Below, piece after piece: positions 17,626-26,731 of a DNA stretch of 64,000 nt. Positions within the stretch are counted from its first letter, which is position 1; every line of letters starts with the position of its first letter. Where the stretch lies: NCBI GenBank assembly GCA_024233835.1, contig JACKPC010000003.1, forward strand, positions 747,813 through 811,812. The letters run 5' to 3'. Under the pieces are notes generated by a model, which was not told where the DNA came from, searched no databases, and saw only the letters and a list, made by a program, of their open reading frames with translations. The DNA is from Leptospiraceae bacterium. Lineage in GTDB: Bacteria; Spirochaetota; Leptospiria; Leptospirales; Leptospiraceae. The position numbers were made by a program, and so were the translations under genes.

Positions 17626-19725
17626 ATGGAAAACTCTAAGATTAGTTACAGGTTCATCCTCATCTCCTTACTGTTATTGTTGGCTTCAGGTTGCAACAAG
17701 GCTGCAAATTCCGGAAGTGATAATTTCATACGATTTCTCGCTGTTTCCAGAAATACAAATAGCACCAAGTTGGGTCTATCGATCTCCGGGACATTAACAC
17801 AGGATGGTAGGGTATTAAGCAATACTCTTTTGACTACATCTGCAGGGATTTCCACCTCCACCTCTGTCCAGGGAAGAGACGCCTCACAGGAAGCCATTCG
17901 CTGTGTTGATTACAATCTCAATTCCGATGCGGTGACCTGTATGCTTATAATAAAGACTGGCAGTTTGAGCGGAGCTACAGATGGATGCTTCCATATTTAT
18001 TACGGTTCGGATTCTAATCTACAGTTAAAGTCCATAGCAACCTTCCATTCTATTAAGGTAGGAACTGAGATTAAGTTTGTGGAAAATACCAGTATTCCTT
18101 CCGGGGCAAATAAGCTATCTGTATACTCCTGCAATAGCGAAGAAACATTTCTTGCATCTGCAAATCTTACAGATTATAAGAAAACAGATGGAGTTATTAC
18201 AGACAATAATGGTTCTTATAATGTTTTTTTGAGTTCCGGCGAAACTCATACTTTAAAAATTAAAAGAGCGACCGCAGATCTCGGAAACATTACTGTTGAC
18301 CTGAGTAGTGTTATAACAGAAAGTGAATTACAACAGATAAAGGATAACCCTACAAGCCTTATGGTTACAACTCCTACAGGTCTTACGCTCAATGTGGTGA
18401 TTAACAGTATAACAACCGTTGATGCAGAAACGACAGCCACATCTTCTACGAGTACATCTGATGCGACTTCCTCTCCATCTACCTTAACAGATACTGTAAC
18501 AATGATTGATTTAACAACCTTTATTACAGAAACTCAAAATGATAACCAGTTTAGCAACAATACTAACGGAGGAACTCAAAATGATAGCTATACTATCGGA
18601 GGAATTGCTTCCGGGATTGTGGGAACAGGACTTGTATTACAAAACAACTCGGGCGACAACCTTACAGTGACTGCCAATGGCAACTTTACCTTTCCAACCC
18701 CGGTAAGCAGTGGTTCTGCCTATTCCGTCACGATTCTAACCCAGCCAACCAACCCGACTGCAACCTGTACAGTCAGCAATGGAACGGGAACGGCAACTGC
18801 CAATGTCAGCAATATAGCAATTTCCTGTATTGGAACTTATACTATCGGAGGAACTGCTTCGGGGATTGTGGGAACAGGACTTGTATTACAAAACAACTCG
18901 GGAGACAACCTCACAGTGACTGCCGGTGGTAGTAGCTTTACCTTTCCAACCTCGGTAAGCAGTGGTTCAGCTTATTCGGTTACGATTCTAAACCAACCAA
19001 CCAACCCGGCAGCAACCTGTACAGTCAGCAATGGAACGGGAACGGCAACTGCCAATGTCAGTAATATAACCATTTCCTGTATTTGTGGAACTGTAACCCG
19101 CAATTGGGGAACCTTCACCGACATGTGTGACGGAACTATAAAATTAGAAGTCACTGCCGGAACATGGGGATCAGTTGCCTATTCTGCCCAGACTCTATAT
19201 TATGCAAAATGCACACACGGTCAGTCCTTCAACCCAGCAAGTAATGATTGCCGGGGTACAGGAAGTTCCGGAGATAATTATGGAGCGACAACAACTCAGT
19301 ATTGTAGTTCGTATAGTTTTGACTGCAATGGGGGTTCTGTTTCAGGAATTTTATCCCCACCTTTTTTAAATGGTAGCACAAGTACTGCTTATGATGCCTG
19401 CAATGGTTCCAGCCTTACCGGTAAAACAGACTGGCGTGTTCCGGCAAAAGACGAATTACGGCTTCTCGTTGAATGCACTACAAACACAAATGTTCCGGGT
19501 GATGGTCAGGATTGTGGTACGGCTTCACTTGGAGGAACTTCACCTCCGGCAGTTAATAGTCTTTTTTCAGATACTCCAAATCATGCTTCGAACTACTATT
19601 GGTCAGTGAATCCAGATCCATCGAATCCACCCGATATTTCGGTTGTTCTTTTCAATACTGGTGGCATTGTTAGTGTTGGATCGACTAATAATAATTACGT
19701 TCGTTGTATTCGCACCGGGCCGTAA
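17626..19725 (+). CDS. Large lipoprotein with two TIGG repeat domains and a DUF1566 (Lcl C-terminal) domain
   Basis: About 699 residues. Signal peptide with classic lipobox LASGC at about residue 24. A Ser/Thr-rich N-terminal region is followed by two 83-residue repeat domains (period 249 bp, starting near 18589 and 18838) of the same kind as in the propeller lipoprotein. A cysteine-rich C-terminal domain has the DUF1566 marks: TDWRVPAKDELRLLVECT, then YYWSVNP and the end NYVRCIRTGP. DUF1566 domains occur in adhesin-like surface proteins such as the Legionella collagen-like protein. The in-frame TTG at 17614 is less likely than the ATG at 17626. A role in attachment is inference. Confidence 0.83.
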   Translation: MENSKISYRFILISLLLLLASGCNKAANSGSDNFIRFLAVSRNTNSTKLGLSISGTLTQDGRVLSNTLLTTSAGISTSTSVQGRDASQEAIRCVDYNLNSDAVTCMLIIKTGSLSGATDGCFHIYYGSDSNLQLKSIATFHSIKVGTEIKFVENTSIPSGANKLSVYSCNSEETFLASANLTDYKKTDGVITDNNGSYNVFLSSGETHTLKIKRATADLGNITVDLSSVITESELQQIKDNPTSLMVTTPTGLTLNVVINSITTVDAETTATSSTSTSDATSSPSTLTDTVTMIDLTTFITETQNDNQFSNNTNGGTQNDSYTIGGIASGIVGTGLVLQNNSGDNLTVTANGNFTFPTPVSSGSAYSVTILTQPTNPTATCTVSNGTGTATANVSNIAISCIGTYTIGGTASGIVGTGLVLQNNSGDNLTVTAGGSSFTFPTSVSSGSAYSVTILNQPTNPAATCTVSNGTGTATANVSNITISCICGTVTRNWGTFTDMCDGTIKLEVTAGTWGSVAYSAQTLYYAKCTHGQSFNPASNDCRGTGSSGDNYGATTTQYCSSYSFDCNGGSVSGILSPPFLNGSTSTAYDACNGSSLTGKTDWRVPAKDELRLLVECTTNTNVPGDGQDCGTASLGGTSPPAVNSLFSDTPNHASNYYWSVNPDPSNPPDISVVLFNTGGIVSVGSTNNNYVRCIRTGP

Positions 19726-19921
19726 TGGGATACGCTGCTAATTGGGATGTTGCAGCTACTCACTACAAGTGATTAAGGGTTGGGTGATTTTCAGTATGGT
19801 GTAGATGAAGCGACACTTTACCGAAAAGGTGAGTATACCAAAACCTTATGAATTTATATCGTAAGCGTTAAAATATACCCACCTTGAAATAATAAAAGAA
19901 TTATGCGAAAGTAAAAGCATA

Positions 19922-20185
19922 ATGGAACATGAAAAAAGATTAGAACATCTATCAAACTGGCAACGAAGCGGGTTGAGTATGTCTGCCTACTGTCGGAAAA
20001 ATTCTCTTCCAGTCTCTACACTACGAACCTGGAAGTCAAAATACTTACCATCCAAAGAGTTATGGAAAGAAGGAAGAATCAAAACTGAATCAAAAAACTT
20101 TTCCCAGGCAGTTAGTGAGGCAAGTCTGGAAATAGAGATACCGATTAATAAAGAGTTTAAAATTACAATAAGGTATTACTCATGA
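19922..20185 (+). CDS. tnpA: IS66 accessory protein TnpA
   Basis: 87 residues with a helix-turn-helix-like pattern (LSNWQRSGLSMSAYCRKNSL...STLRTWKSKY), as in IS66 TnpA/Orf1 proteins that act with TnpB and TnpC in transposition. It overlaps tnpB by 4 bp (ATGA), the usual IS66 arrangement of translational coupling. Confidence 0.85.
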   Translation: MEHEKRLEHLSNWQRSGLSMSAYCRKNSLPVSTLRTWKSKYLPSKELWKEGRIKTESKNFSQAVSEASLEIEIPINKEFKITIRYYS

Positions 20186-20520
20186 TATTTAGAAATCCAC
20201 AGAGATTAAAGATATATTTTTATGATAAGCCAGTAGACATGAGGAAGTCATGGAATGGTCTGATAGCACTTGTGAAAGAAAGCATGTGTCTCAATTTGTT
20301 TTCAGAAAGTCTATTTGTTTTTTCTGGTAGGAGTGGCAAGCAGGTAAAGATACTTTACTGGGATGGGAATGGTTTCTGTATCTGGATGAAGAAATTAGAG
20401 CAGGGAAAATTTCTATCCTTTAAAAAAGAAGGTTATGCTTTGAGCAAGAGAGAGTTGGATTTATTTCTGAGTGGTGTAGATATGAGAAAAAAACATCAGG
20501 AATTGCATTTTCAACAATAA
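20182..20520 (+). CDS. tnpB: IS66 accessory protein TnpB
   Basis: 112 residues, the usual TnpB length. The family motifs YFYDKPVDMRKSWNGLIALV and FVFSGRSGKQVKILYWDGNGF are intact. TnpB is required for IS66 transposition together with TnpA and the DDE transposase; its biochemical role is not settled. Confidence 0.93.
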   Translation: MIFRNPQRLKIYFYDKPVDMRKSWNGLIALVKESMCLNLFSESLFVFSGRSGKQVKILYWDGNGFCIWMKKLEQGKFLSFKKEGYALSKRELDLFLSGVDMRKKHQELHFQQ

Positions 20521-20563
20521 AAAAGCTGTACAAAAAGAATAAGGATAATATTCACTTATACTC

Positions 20564-22141
20564 ATGCTGGAAAGCTTACCTGATGATATTTTAACTTTAA
20601 AGCAAAAAATCTTGGATTTAAGTGCAGAAAAGAACTCTATAGAGGAGAAATTTAAAAATTCACAAAACAAGATTTTACAGTTAGAGAATGAAATTAAGGA
20701 TTACAGGCGGATTTTGTTTGGAGCAAAATCCGAAAAGATGAGTCTTTTAGAATATGAGCAGTATCTTTTGTTTAATGAAGCAGAACATGGTCTTGATGAT
20801 GAATCTGAATTATTTGAAGGCCTTAAAGAATCCCATGTAAGAGAACACAGGAGAAAGGGGCGAAGAAAGATTTCAAAAGATATACCTCGAAAAGAAATTG
20901 TTCATGATGTAGAGGAAGAAGAAAAAATCTGCAATTGTGGTTGCAGGATGCATCAGCTCCCGGATGAGATTTCTGAGAATTTAGTAATGATTCCAGCAAA
21001 ACTGTATGTAGAGAGGCATATATACAGAAGATACGCCTGTAAAGGTTGTGAAGGTGACGAGAGAGACGAAGCAGGGAAAATTATCCTCACAGCAAAGAGA
21101 CCTGAATCGCTCTTGCCGGGAAGTATTTTATCACCCTCCTTAATGGCCTATGTTCTGGTATCAAAAGTTGTTGACCACATTCCCTTTTATAGAATGAGTA
21201 AAATATTTTATAGGTATGGTCTGGAAATTCCAAGAGCAACTATTTCAAACTGGGTAGTTGGAGTATATGAGAAATATAAAGAATTCTTCTCATTTCTCAA
21301 TAAGTATCTATTGAAAGGGCCCATAATAGGGATAGATGAAACAAGTCTCCAGGTTTTCAAAGAAGCCGGGCGGAAGAATACCACAAAATCATTCATGTGG
21401 GTTCTACGCGGTGGAACCGTTTCTAAAAGAATTATTCTTTTTCAATATTCACCTACGAGAAGTGCGGAATTCTTAAAAAATGAGTTAAAAGATTATACAG
21501 GTTTCGTTCAAACAGACGGTTATGAAAGCTATGATACACATTTAGCTTCTAATGAGAATATTATTCTTTCGGAATGTATGGCACATGTAAGAAGAAAGTT
21601 TTATAAGCTATATCATTCAACAAAAGATAGGGTTGCAGCAAAAGTATTGTATCTGATAAAAAAATTGTATGAGGTTGAAAAGCAAATTAAAAAATTAGAA
21701 CTTTATGAAAAAGAAGAATATCAGAAAATTGTAGAAATCCGTCAAACAAAAGCAAAACCTGTATTTTTAGAACTCGAAGCATATCTGAAAGAACAGGCAA
21801 TTCGTTTACCGAAAGAATTTGGAGTTGGTAAGCCTATTCAATATGCTTTAAACAGATGGGAAAAATTACGACCTTATCTCCAACATGGAGAAATCTATAT
21901 CGATAACAACTTTGTGGAAAATGCTATTCGCCCTTTTGTTGTAGGACGAAAAAACTGGATGTTCTCAGGCTCTCCTCGTGGAGCAGAAGCTACCGCTTTC
22001 TGGTTCTCTTTTTTGGAAACATGTAAAGCCAATAATAAAGAACCATATGAAACTTTACTCGATTTCCTTGAAAAATTACCACTTTGCAAAAATTCAAAAG
22101 ATTGTGAAAGAATTTTCTCTGAGGTTATGGGGTGGGTATAA
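20564..22141 (+). CDS. tnpC: IS66 DDE transposase TnpC
   Basis: 525 residues. An N-terminal leucine-zipper-like coil (about residues 5-50) is followed by a zinc-ribbon-like cysteine cluster (ICNCGC and YACKGCEG). The DDE catalytic core has IIGIDETSL (first Asp), VQTDGYESYD (second Asp) and IDNNFVENAIRPFVVGRKNWMF (Glu). No frameshift is visible. The TAA stop at 22139-22141 lies inside the right terminal repeat. The frame then continues open into the downstream DUF1566 fragment. Confidence 0.95.
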   Translation: MLESLPDDILTLKQKILDLSAEKNSIEEKFKNSQNKILQLENEIKDYRRILFGAKSEKMSLLEYEQYLLFNEAEHGLDDESELFEGLKESHVREHRRKGRRKISKDIPRKEIVHDVEEEEKICNCGCRMHQLPDEISENLVMIPAKLYVERHIYRRYACKGCEGDERDEAGKIILTAKRPESLLPGSILSPSLMAYVLVSKVVDHIPFYRMSKIFYRYGLEIPRATISNWVVGVYEKYKEFFSFLNKYLLKGPIIGIDETSLQVFKEAGRKNTTKSFMWVLRGGTVSKRIILFQYSPTRSAEFLKNELKDYTGFVQTDGYESYDTHLASNENIILSECMAHVRRKFYKLYHSTKDRVAAKVLYLIKKLYEVEKQIKKLELYEKEEYQKIVEIRQTKAKPVFLELEAYLKEQAIRLPKEFGVGKPIQYALNRWEKLRPYLQHGEIYIDNNFVENAIRPFVVGRKNWMFSGSPRGAEATAFWFSFLETCKANNKEPYETLLDFLEKLPLCKNSKDCERIFSEVMGWV

Positions 22142-22153
22142 TTTAACGCTTAC

Positions 22154-22723
22154 TCCTGTACAACCAATAACGCTTATTGGAGTTCCACTACGAGGTCGAG
22201 TCTTACTTCCTACTCGTGGTTCGTCAATTTCAATGACGGCTTTGTCAGCAACAACCCTAAGACGGGTTATAATTATGTTCGTTGTGTATCCGGACCCTCA
22301 GAGGGGACTGTATCCTTTACGGACAACGGTGATGGAACTATAACAGATTCGATTACAGGGCTTATCTGGCAGAAGTGTGGACTTGGCAGAAATAATGATT
22401 CAAGTTGTAGTGATGATACAGGAGTAGCAGATATCACCTCATGGCAATCTGCGATAGACTATTGTAATAATTTAAATCTTGGTTCAATAACAAACTGGAG
22501 ACTACCCAATCGAAATGAGTTGCAAAGCATTGTAGATTATACTACAGATAGCCCTGCAATCGATACTACTGCTTTTCCTGCAACAGCCTCTACCTATTAT
22601 TGGAGTTCTACTACGAAGTCGAGTTTTACTGGTACCGCGTGGTACGTCGATTTCGATGAAGGCAAAATCTACCAGGGCTTTAAGACGAGTAGTTATGATG
22701 TTCGTTGTGTATCCGGACCGTAG
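22154..22723 (+). pseudogene. DUF1566/Lcl-domain gene, 5' end removed at the IS66 junction
   Basis: From the right end of IS66 the frame is open to TAG at 22723. It encodes the tail of one DUF1566 repeat (AYWSSTTRSS...NYVRCVSGP) and one complete repeat (VSFTDNGDGTITDSITGLIWQK, NWRLPNRNELQSIVDY, YYWSSTT, DVRCVSGP). There is no start codon or signal peptide. The matching 5' part is not on the left side of the IS. It is probably a dead gene, a sibling of the Lcl lipoprotein at 17626-19725. The sole stop between it and tnpC is the tnpC stop codon. Confidence 0.85.
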
Positions 22724-22751
22724 TTAGGGAGTTATGGATGAGGAGAGCCGA

Positions 22752-24080
22752 ATGTTTTATAAAAAATATGAAAATTCGATAGTATTAAGTAAAGGAAATA
22801 TTATAATAACTATGAGTAAACTCTACATCATCCTTCTTTTGTCTGTCCCTATTTTTCCGGATACCTTATTCTTGAAAAGCGGTAAAAAGTATGAGAATGT
22901 CATTGTTAAAATCCAGGTACAATCCCTTAAAGTGTCTTTTCAGAATCAGAGTTCACTGGAATTTGAGAAAAAACTGGTAAAAACCTTAAAGATACGACCT
23001 GTAAATTGGCCTTCAAAAAATTCAAAAAAAGCTATAAAAGAAGAAAGACTTCGGGTGGCAGAAATCCTGATGACTAATACAAATTGGAAGCCGAAAGAAG
23101 GGGAAAAACCAAGACTTGCCATTCTACCCTTTGAGGATACAAGCCGGGTCTCCAAAGCAGAAGCCAAACTATATTCACAGTTAATTAAGGCCAGTATCAT
23201 TCAGAAAAAGGTTTTTCATGTCGTCGATGAAGTGAGTTTTTTAAAGGCTATCCGCGAAGGTAAATGTAATGATAAGAAATGTGCCGGGGAAATCGCTGAA
23301 AAGTTTAAAGCGAATAAACTACTTGTAGGTAGTATTTCACGGATAGGTAAGGATATCTATATCAGCGGTGATGTGATTGATATTCATAAGCGTACTGTGG
23401 ATTTCTCTGAGACGGTAAAAATTGAATCCGGGGGCGATATCCGGGAGTCTATTGAGGAATTTTCCCGTTTGATAACAGGAGGAACACTCGAATACTGGAA
23501 CTATGAGGCACTGAATCCCTACCAGGGAGAGCCATCCCACATTCCCTATCTCTGGCGTTCGACAATTTTGCCCGGCTTCGGACAATGGCATAAAAACCAA
23601 CCCTTTCGAGGAGGCTTGTATTTCTCTCTTTTTGCAGGTAGTCTTGTATATTTAAACTCAAAGAAAAATGTGTACAATTCAAATTATTCTTCTTTTGAAA
23701 ATGCAAAAAAACTCTCTTACCTTCCCGGGTCTATAACAGGAGTTCCTTCTATTTATCTCTTTTTATATGCTGAATCTTCCAGAAATAGTGTTAAGACATC
23801 TTCCCGTGCCGCAGATGCTACCGTTACCCTTGCATTAGCCATTTATTTAATGAATGTCATTGATGCCTATGTGATAGATATACCTAATGATGTGCTTATA
23901 GAAGAAGGCGAACAACCCTCATCTCCTTCCGAACCAGCATCTCCCGAAACACCTTCACAGGAACAGGGGTTTCACTTTTTTCTTTTCCCCCAGGACAAAT
24001 TTGCTACATTTTCCTATCCTTCTCTCTCAACTATGAAAGCAGGAAGAAGCATGGAAGTAAGCTATACCTACAGGTTCTAA
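22752..24080 (+). CDS. Exported CsgG-like N-terminal / DUF5683-like C-terminal protein
   Basis: About 442 residues. After a hydrophobic leader (YIILLLSVPIFPDTLF) comes a domain with PRLAILPFEDTS...SQLIKASIIQKKVFHVVDE, of the type seen in CsgG/TolB-like proteins that bind or assemble surface material. A later membrane part with STILPGFGQWHKNQPFRGGLYFSLFAGSLVYL is typical of DUF5683. The C-terminus (VSYTYRF) ends like a beta-strand protein. The ATG at 22752 has GGAG 6 nt upstream. Starts at 22734 (AGGGAG only 2 nt away) or 22812 (directly before the signal peptide) are possible. Function is unknown. Confidence 0.72.
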   Translation: MFYKKYENSIVLSKGNIIITMSKLYIILLLSVPIFPDTLFLKSGKKYENVIVKIQVQSLKVSFQNQSSLEFEKKLVKTLKIRPVNWPSKNSKKAIKEERLRVAEILMTNTNWKPKEGEKPRLAILPFEDTSRVSKAEAKLYSQLIKASIIQKKVFHVVDEVSFLKAIREGKCNDKKCAGEIAEKFKANKLLVGSISRIGKDIYISGDVIDIHKRTVDFSETVKIESGGDIRESIEEFSRLITGGTLEYWNYEALNPYQGEPSHIPYLWRSTILPGFGQWHKNQPFRGGLYFSLFAGSLVYLNSKKNVYNSNYSSFENAKKLSYLPGSITGVPSIYLFLYAESSRNSVKTSSRAADATVTLALAIYLMNVIDAYVIDIPNDVLIEEGEQPSSPSEPASPETPSQEQGFHFFLFPQDKFATFSYPSLSTMKAGRSMEVSYTYRF

Positions 24081-24084
24081 AAGT

Positions 24085-24126
24085 GTAAGTCATGCGAGTT
24101 CTCAATATCATTTTTGTTCTTCTTCA
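24085..24126 (+). repeat. Left copy of a 42-bp direct repeat flanking the DUF1703 gene
   Basis: 39 of 42 bases match 25887-25928. The repeat includes an ATG and the first codons of a lipoprotein-like signal peptide (MRVLNIIFVLLH). In this copy the frame stops after 18 codons. Confidence 0.88.
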
Positions 24127-24215
24127 CCTGAAATTTTTTCGGTTTTGACAGGATCGCATAATCAAACCCTGCTTTACACTTGACAAAAAGTAGATTTTCA
24201 CTCAGGCTATCCCCT

Positions 24216-25793
24216 ATGAAGCGGCTACCCCTGGGAATTCAGACATTTTCTAAACTTATTTTAGAAAACCACTATTACGTGGATAAAACAGAATTCGTCT
24301 ATAAACTCGCTAATATAGGCACATACTTCTTTCTCTCCCGCCCCCGCAGGTTTGGAAAAAGTTCCTTTTTAGATACCCTGAAGGAAGCATTTGAAGGAAA
24401 TGAAAAGATTTTCAAAGGTTTGTTTTTAGAAAAGAACTGGGACTGGTCTAAAAAATACCCTGTGATTAAAATCAGCTTTGGCGGAGGGCTTATGCAGACT
24501 CCCGAACAGGTTGATGAAATTATTCATGGTATTCTCCGTTACAACCAGAGAAATCTGGGCATATCCTGTGAGAAGGGATTGCCTGCATCTGTATGTTTGA
24601 AAGAATTAATTGAACAGAGTTCCAAACAATTTAAAGAAAAAGTAGTCGTTCTGATTGATGAATATGATAAACCCATTTTGGATAATATAGAAAAAGAAGA
24701 AACCGCTATCAAAATTAGAGAAATCTTAAAAGGGTTTTATTCTGTTATCAAAGATTCAGATTCTTACATCAGGTTTGTATTTATAACCGGTGTGAGTAAG
24801 TTTTCCAAAGTGAATCTATTTAGTGGCCTGAATAATCTAACAGACATTACCTTAGATCCACGTTTTTCTACTATTTGTGGATACACTCAGAATGAATTGG
24901 AAGATACCTTTCAGGAGCAACTTTCCGGTATTTCTCTGGAAGAGCTGAAAGAGTGGTACAATGGTTATAGTTTTGATGGAACAAAAGTATATAACCCCTT
25001 TGATGTATTGCATTTACTAGATAAAAGAACTTTTAAAAACTACTGGTTTGAAACGGGCACTCCTACTTTTTTAATCAAGCTCATCGAAAAAAGAAAATTC
25101 CCGATTCCAAAATTAGAGGATATAGAACTCACAGAGACTTCTTTAAATAGCTTTGATGTGGGTTCAATAGAACTCGAAGCTCTTTTGTTCCAAACCGGTT
25201 ATTTGACGATTAAAGAAATAGAAAGATTAGGGGATATGATTATCTATCATTTAGTCTATCCCAATAAAGAAGTAAAGAGTAGCCTGAGTGATTCTATTTT
25301 GAAGTATCTTGCAAATAGCTTTAGTACGGATAAAGAAAGAAATAAAAGCACACTATTCAAATTATTACACAAAGGCGATGTTGGAGGATTAAAAGAACTG
25401 TTCCACTCCTTCTTCGCCTCGATTCCTTACAACTGGTATACGGGTAATACGATAGCCGACTACGAAGGCTACTATGCATCTGTCTTTTACACTTATTTCA
25501 CAGCAACCGGTGTTGAGGTTCATGTGGAAGATGTAACCAATCTCGGCAGAATAGATATGGTTGCCATTCTCAATGGTCATTGCTATGTTTTGGAATTCAA
25601 GGTGAACGAACTAACACCAAAAGGTAGTGCCCTTGCGCAGATCAAAGAAAAAAAATACCACGAGAAATATATAGGTTATGAAAGTTCACACCTTTATTCC
25701 GGATCAGTAAAAAGCATATATCTAATCGGTGTGGAGTTCAACAAAACAGACAGAAACATCACGTCATTTGATTGGGAAGAGGTGGTATGCTAA
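24216..25793 (+). CDS. DUF1703 family: AAA-ATPase-like domain with C-terminal PD-(D/E)XK nuclease-like domain
   Basis: About 525 residues. N-terminal AAA_ATPase-like domain: LPLGIQTFSKLI...YVDKTEFVYKL, Walker A-like SRPRRFGKSSFLDTL, and Walker B VVVLIDEYDKPILDN, followed by VFITGVSKFSKVNLFSGLNNL. The C-terminal domain shows the PDDEXK_9 core RIDMVAILNGHCYVLEFKVNE. Proteins of this type are abundant in host-associated and spirochaetal genomes and behave like selfish or mobile genes. Their biological role is unknown. The ATG at 24216 is preferred over the TTG at 24180, because family members begin near MKRLPLGIQTF. It sits between 42-bp direct repeats. Confidence 0.9.
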   Translation: MKRLPLGIQTFSKLILENHYYVDKTEFVYKLANIGTYFFLSRPRRFGKSSFLDTLKEAFEGNEKIFKGLFLEKNWDWSKKYPVIKISFGGGLMQTPEQVDEIIHGILRYNQRNLGISCEKGLPASVCLKELIEQSSKQFKEKVVVLIDEYDKPILDNIEKEETAIKIREILKGFYSVIKDSDSYIRFVFITGVSKFSKVNLFSGLNNLTDITLDPRFSTICGYTQNELEDTFQEQLSGISLEELKEWYNGYSFDGTKVYNPFDVLHLLDKRTFKNYWFETGTPTFLIKLIEKRKFPIPKLEDIELTETSLNSFDVGSIELEALLFQTGYLTIKEIERLGDMIIYHLVYPNKEVKSSLSDSILKYLANSFSTDKERNKSTLFKLLHKGDVGGLKELFHSFFASIPYNWYTGNTIADYEGYYASVFYTYFTATGVEVHVEDVTNLGRIDMVAILNGHCYVLEFKVNELTPKGSALAQIKEKKYHEKYIGYESSHLYSGSVKSIYLIGVEFNKTDRNITSFDWEEVVC

Positions 25794-25886
25794 TTACTAT
25801 TCCCTATTGGATGTTTTACTTATATTCGCTTTTTTACTCAATTAAATTCTTGATTTGATAATTCAATTAGTCTAACTTAGCAATAG

Positions 25887-25928
25887 GTAAGTCATGCGAG
25901 TTCTCTATATCATTCTTATTCTTCTTCA
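25887..25928 (+). repeat. Right copy of the 42-bp direct repeat flanking the DUF1703 gene
   Basis: Partner of 24085-24126 with three mismatches, 1802 bp further on. Here the ATG begins a better lipoprotein signal peptide with LLQAC as lipobox. Confidence 0.88.
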
Positions 25929-26116
25929 GGCCTGTACCTTTTTCCCTGTCCCCGAAAGAGAAATACCTTTTATAAGCTATTTCTTAAGTTCCTAAAATAT
26001 TACCCCTCTGTCTGTGATGCTCTGACTATCACAAAAGATAATATATTGGTTTCGGATGGCAATCTCTCTTGATAGGACGTGCTGTAAAAAAACTTCCTCT
26101 CGATTGTTCATGACCA
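25894..26116 (+). pseudogene. Probable decayed small lipoprotein gene
   Basis: From ATG 25894 there is a 33-codon frame with a signal peptide and lipobox (MRVLYIILILLQACTFFPVP) that stops at 25995. After a frame change the sequence continues to read as protein-like (FLKYYPSVCDALTITKDNIL, then IGRAVKKLPLDCS with a stop near 26083-26100). A frameshifted lipoprotein gene is the simplest view. The stretch 25794-26144 holds nothing else that I can support. Confidence 0.4.
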
Positions 26117-26144
26117 ATTCAGATACACACTGAACACGATTTCT

Positions 26145-26582
26145 TTATTCCATCAGGTAAACTAAATCAATTTGAATCGTATTTACGCCGGGCTTCAATG
26201 TAAACTCTGCTTTTTCATAGCTCGGTGGTCCGAAATTAGACGGTGGATTATTAGAAAAACCATATCCTTCTTTGGGAATCCCTATCATGTTTGTGTCTAA
26301 CTTATTATTGTTATTCTCATCATGAATAAGGGCGATAGCATATTTTTTGCAGGGTAAGCTTACATTTGCAAGCGATTCATTTGCCTTTATTACAATTTTT
26401 TTGTATGGTTTTGAATTTGCAAAATTCTTAACCTTTTTATTATGAATCCCTATTAAGATATTGCCTTTCTGGTTATGAACTTTTTTTAGTTCTATTTTCA
26501 ACTCACAGGTTGTGGGTTTTTCTGCAAAGATACTAAATGGGGATACGATACCCAGTAAAAGAAATAAAATTCCGATTTTCAT
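26145..26582 (-). CDS. Exported DUF2141 protein
   Basis: 145 residues from the start at 26582, which has AAAGGAG 6 nt upstream; longer forms to 26720 have no such site. It has a signal peptide ending near FAEKP and the DUF2141 hallmark HDENNNNKLDTNMIGIPKEG followed by GFSNN. The DxNxNxxxD spacing resembles calcium-binding loops of the EF-hand/dockerin type. No function is established for the family. It is the last of four DUF2141 genes in one operon, and the only one without a lipobox. A hairpin repeat lies between it and the next upstream gene. Confidence 0.85.
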   Translation of the reverse strand: MKIGILFLLLGIVSPFSIFAEKPTTCELKIELKKVHNQKGNILIGIHNKKVKNFANSKPYKKIVIKANESLANVSLPCKKYAIALIHDENNNNKLDTNMIGIPKEGYGFSNNPPSNFGPPSYEKAEFTLKPGVNTIQIDLVYLME

Positions 26583-26646
26583 TCTATGCTCCTTTCTATT
26601 GTTTAATAAACTTATACACAATATTTGTAAATCCTCATTTTTTTCG

Positions 26647-26684
26647 GGAAGTAAGCGAGCCACCGATGGCTCGCCTGCGATTAA
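26647..26684 (-). repeat. Dispersed hairpin repeat (TTAATCGCAGGC...TTACTTCC), copy 1
   Basis: On the minus strand the element has fixed ends TTAATCGCAGGC and TTACTTCC(CGAA) around an 8-bp palindrome, GCGAGCCA-TCGG-TGGCTCGC. The same ends surround a different palindrome at 56621-56654. It lies between two DUF2141 genes and may reduce read-through to the last gene. Confidence 0.7.
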
Positions 26685-26731
26685 AAAATACTTCCTGGTT
26701 TTTTGAGCAGATACCAACATTTTCCTATAAA

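Larger units (their letters stand above)
19861..22153 (+). mobile_element. IS66-family insertion sequence, complete, 2293 bp
   Basis: The 23-bp terminal inverted repeats begin GTAAGCGTTAAA and end in TATACCCACC inward, with one mismatch between the ends (19861-19883 and 22131-22153). Inside are the three standard IS66 genes tnpA, tnpB and tnpC, all open. IS66 normally makes an 8-bp target duplication. Here the flanks are TTTATATC on the left and TCCTGTAC on the right, so no duplication is present. This indicates a deletion or recombination after insertion. The right end runs directly into a 5'-truncated DUF1566 gene. Confidence 0.94.

Noticed and set aside
19726..19860. Short gene or the missing 5' part of the DUF1566 gene left of IS66
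   Set aside because: The frames are short and interrupted (for example GLGDFQYGVDEATLYRKGEY then a stop) and do not resemble a DUF1566 start or signal peptide. It may be a remnant, but I cannot support it.
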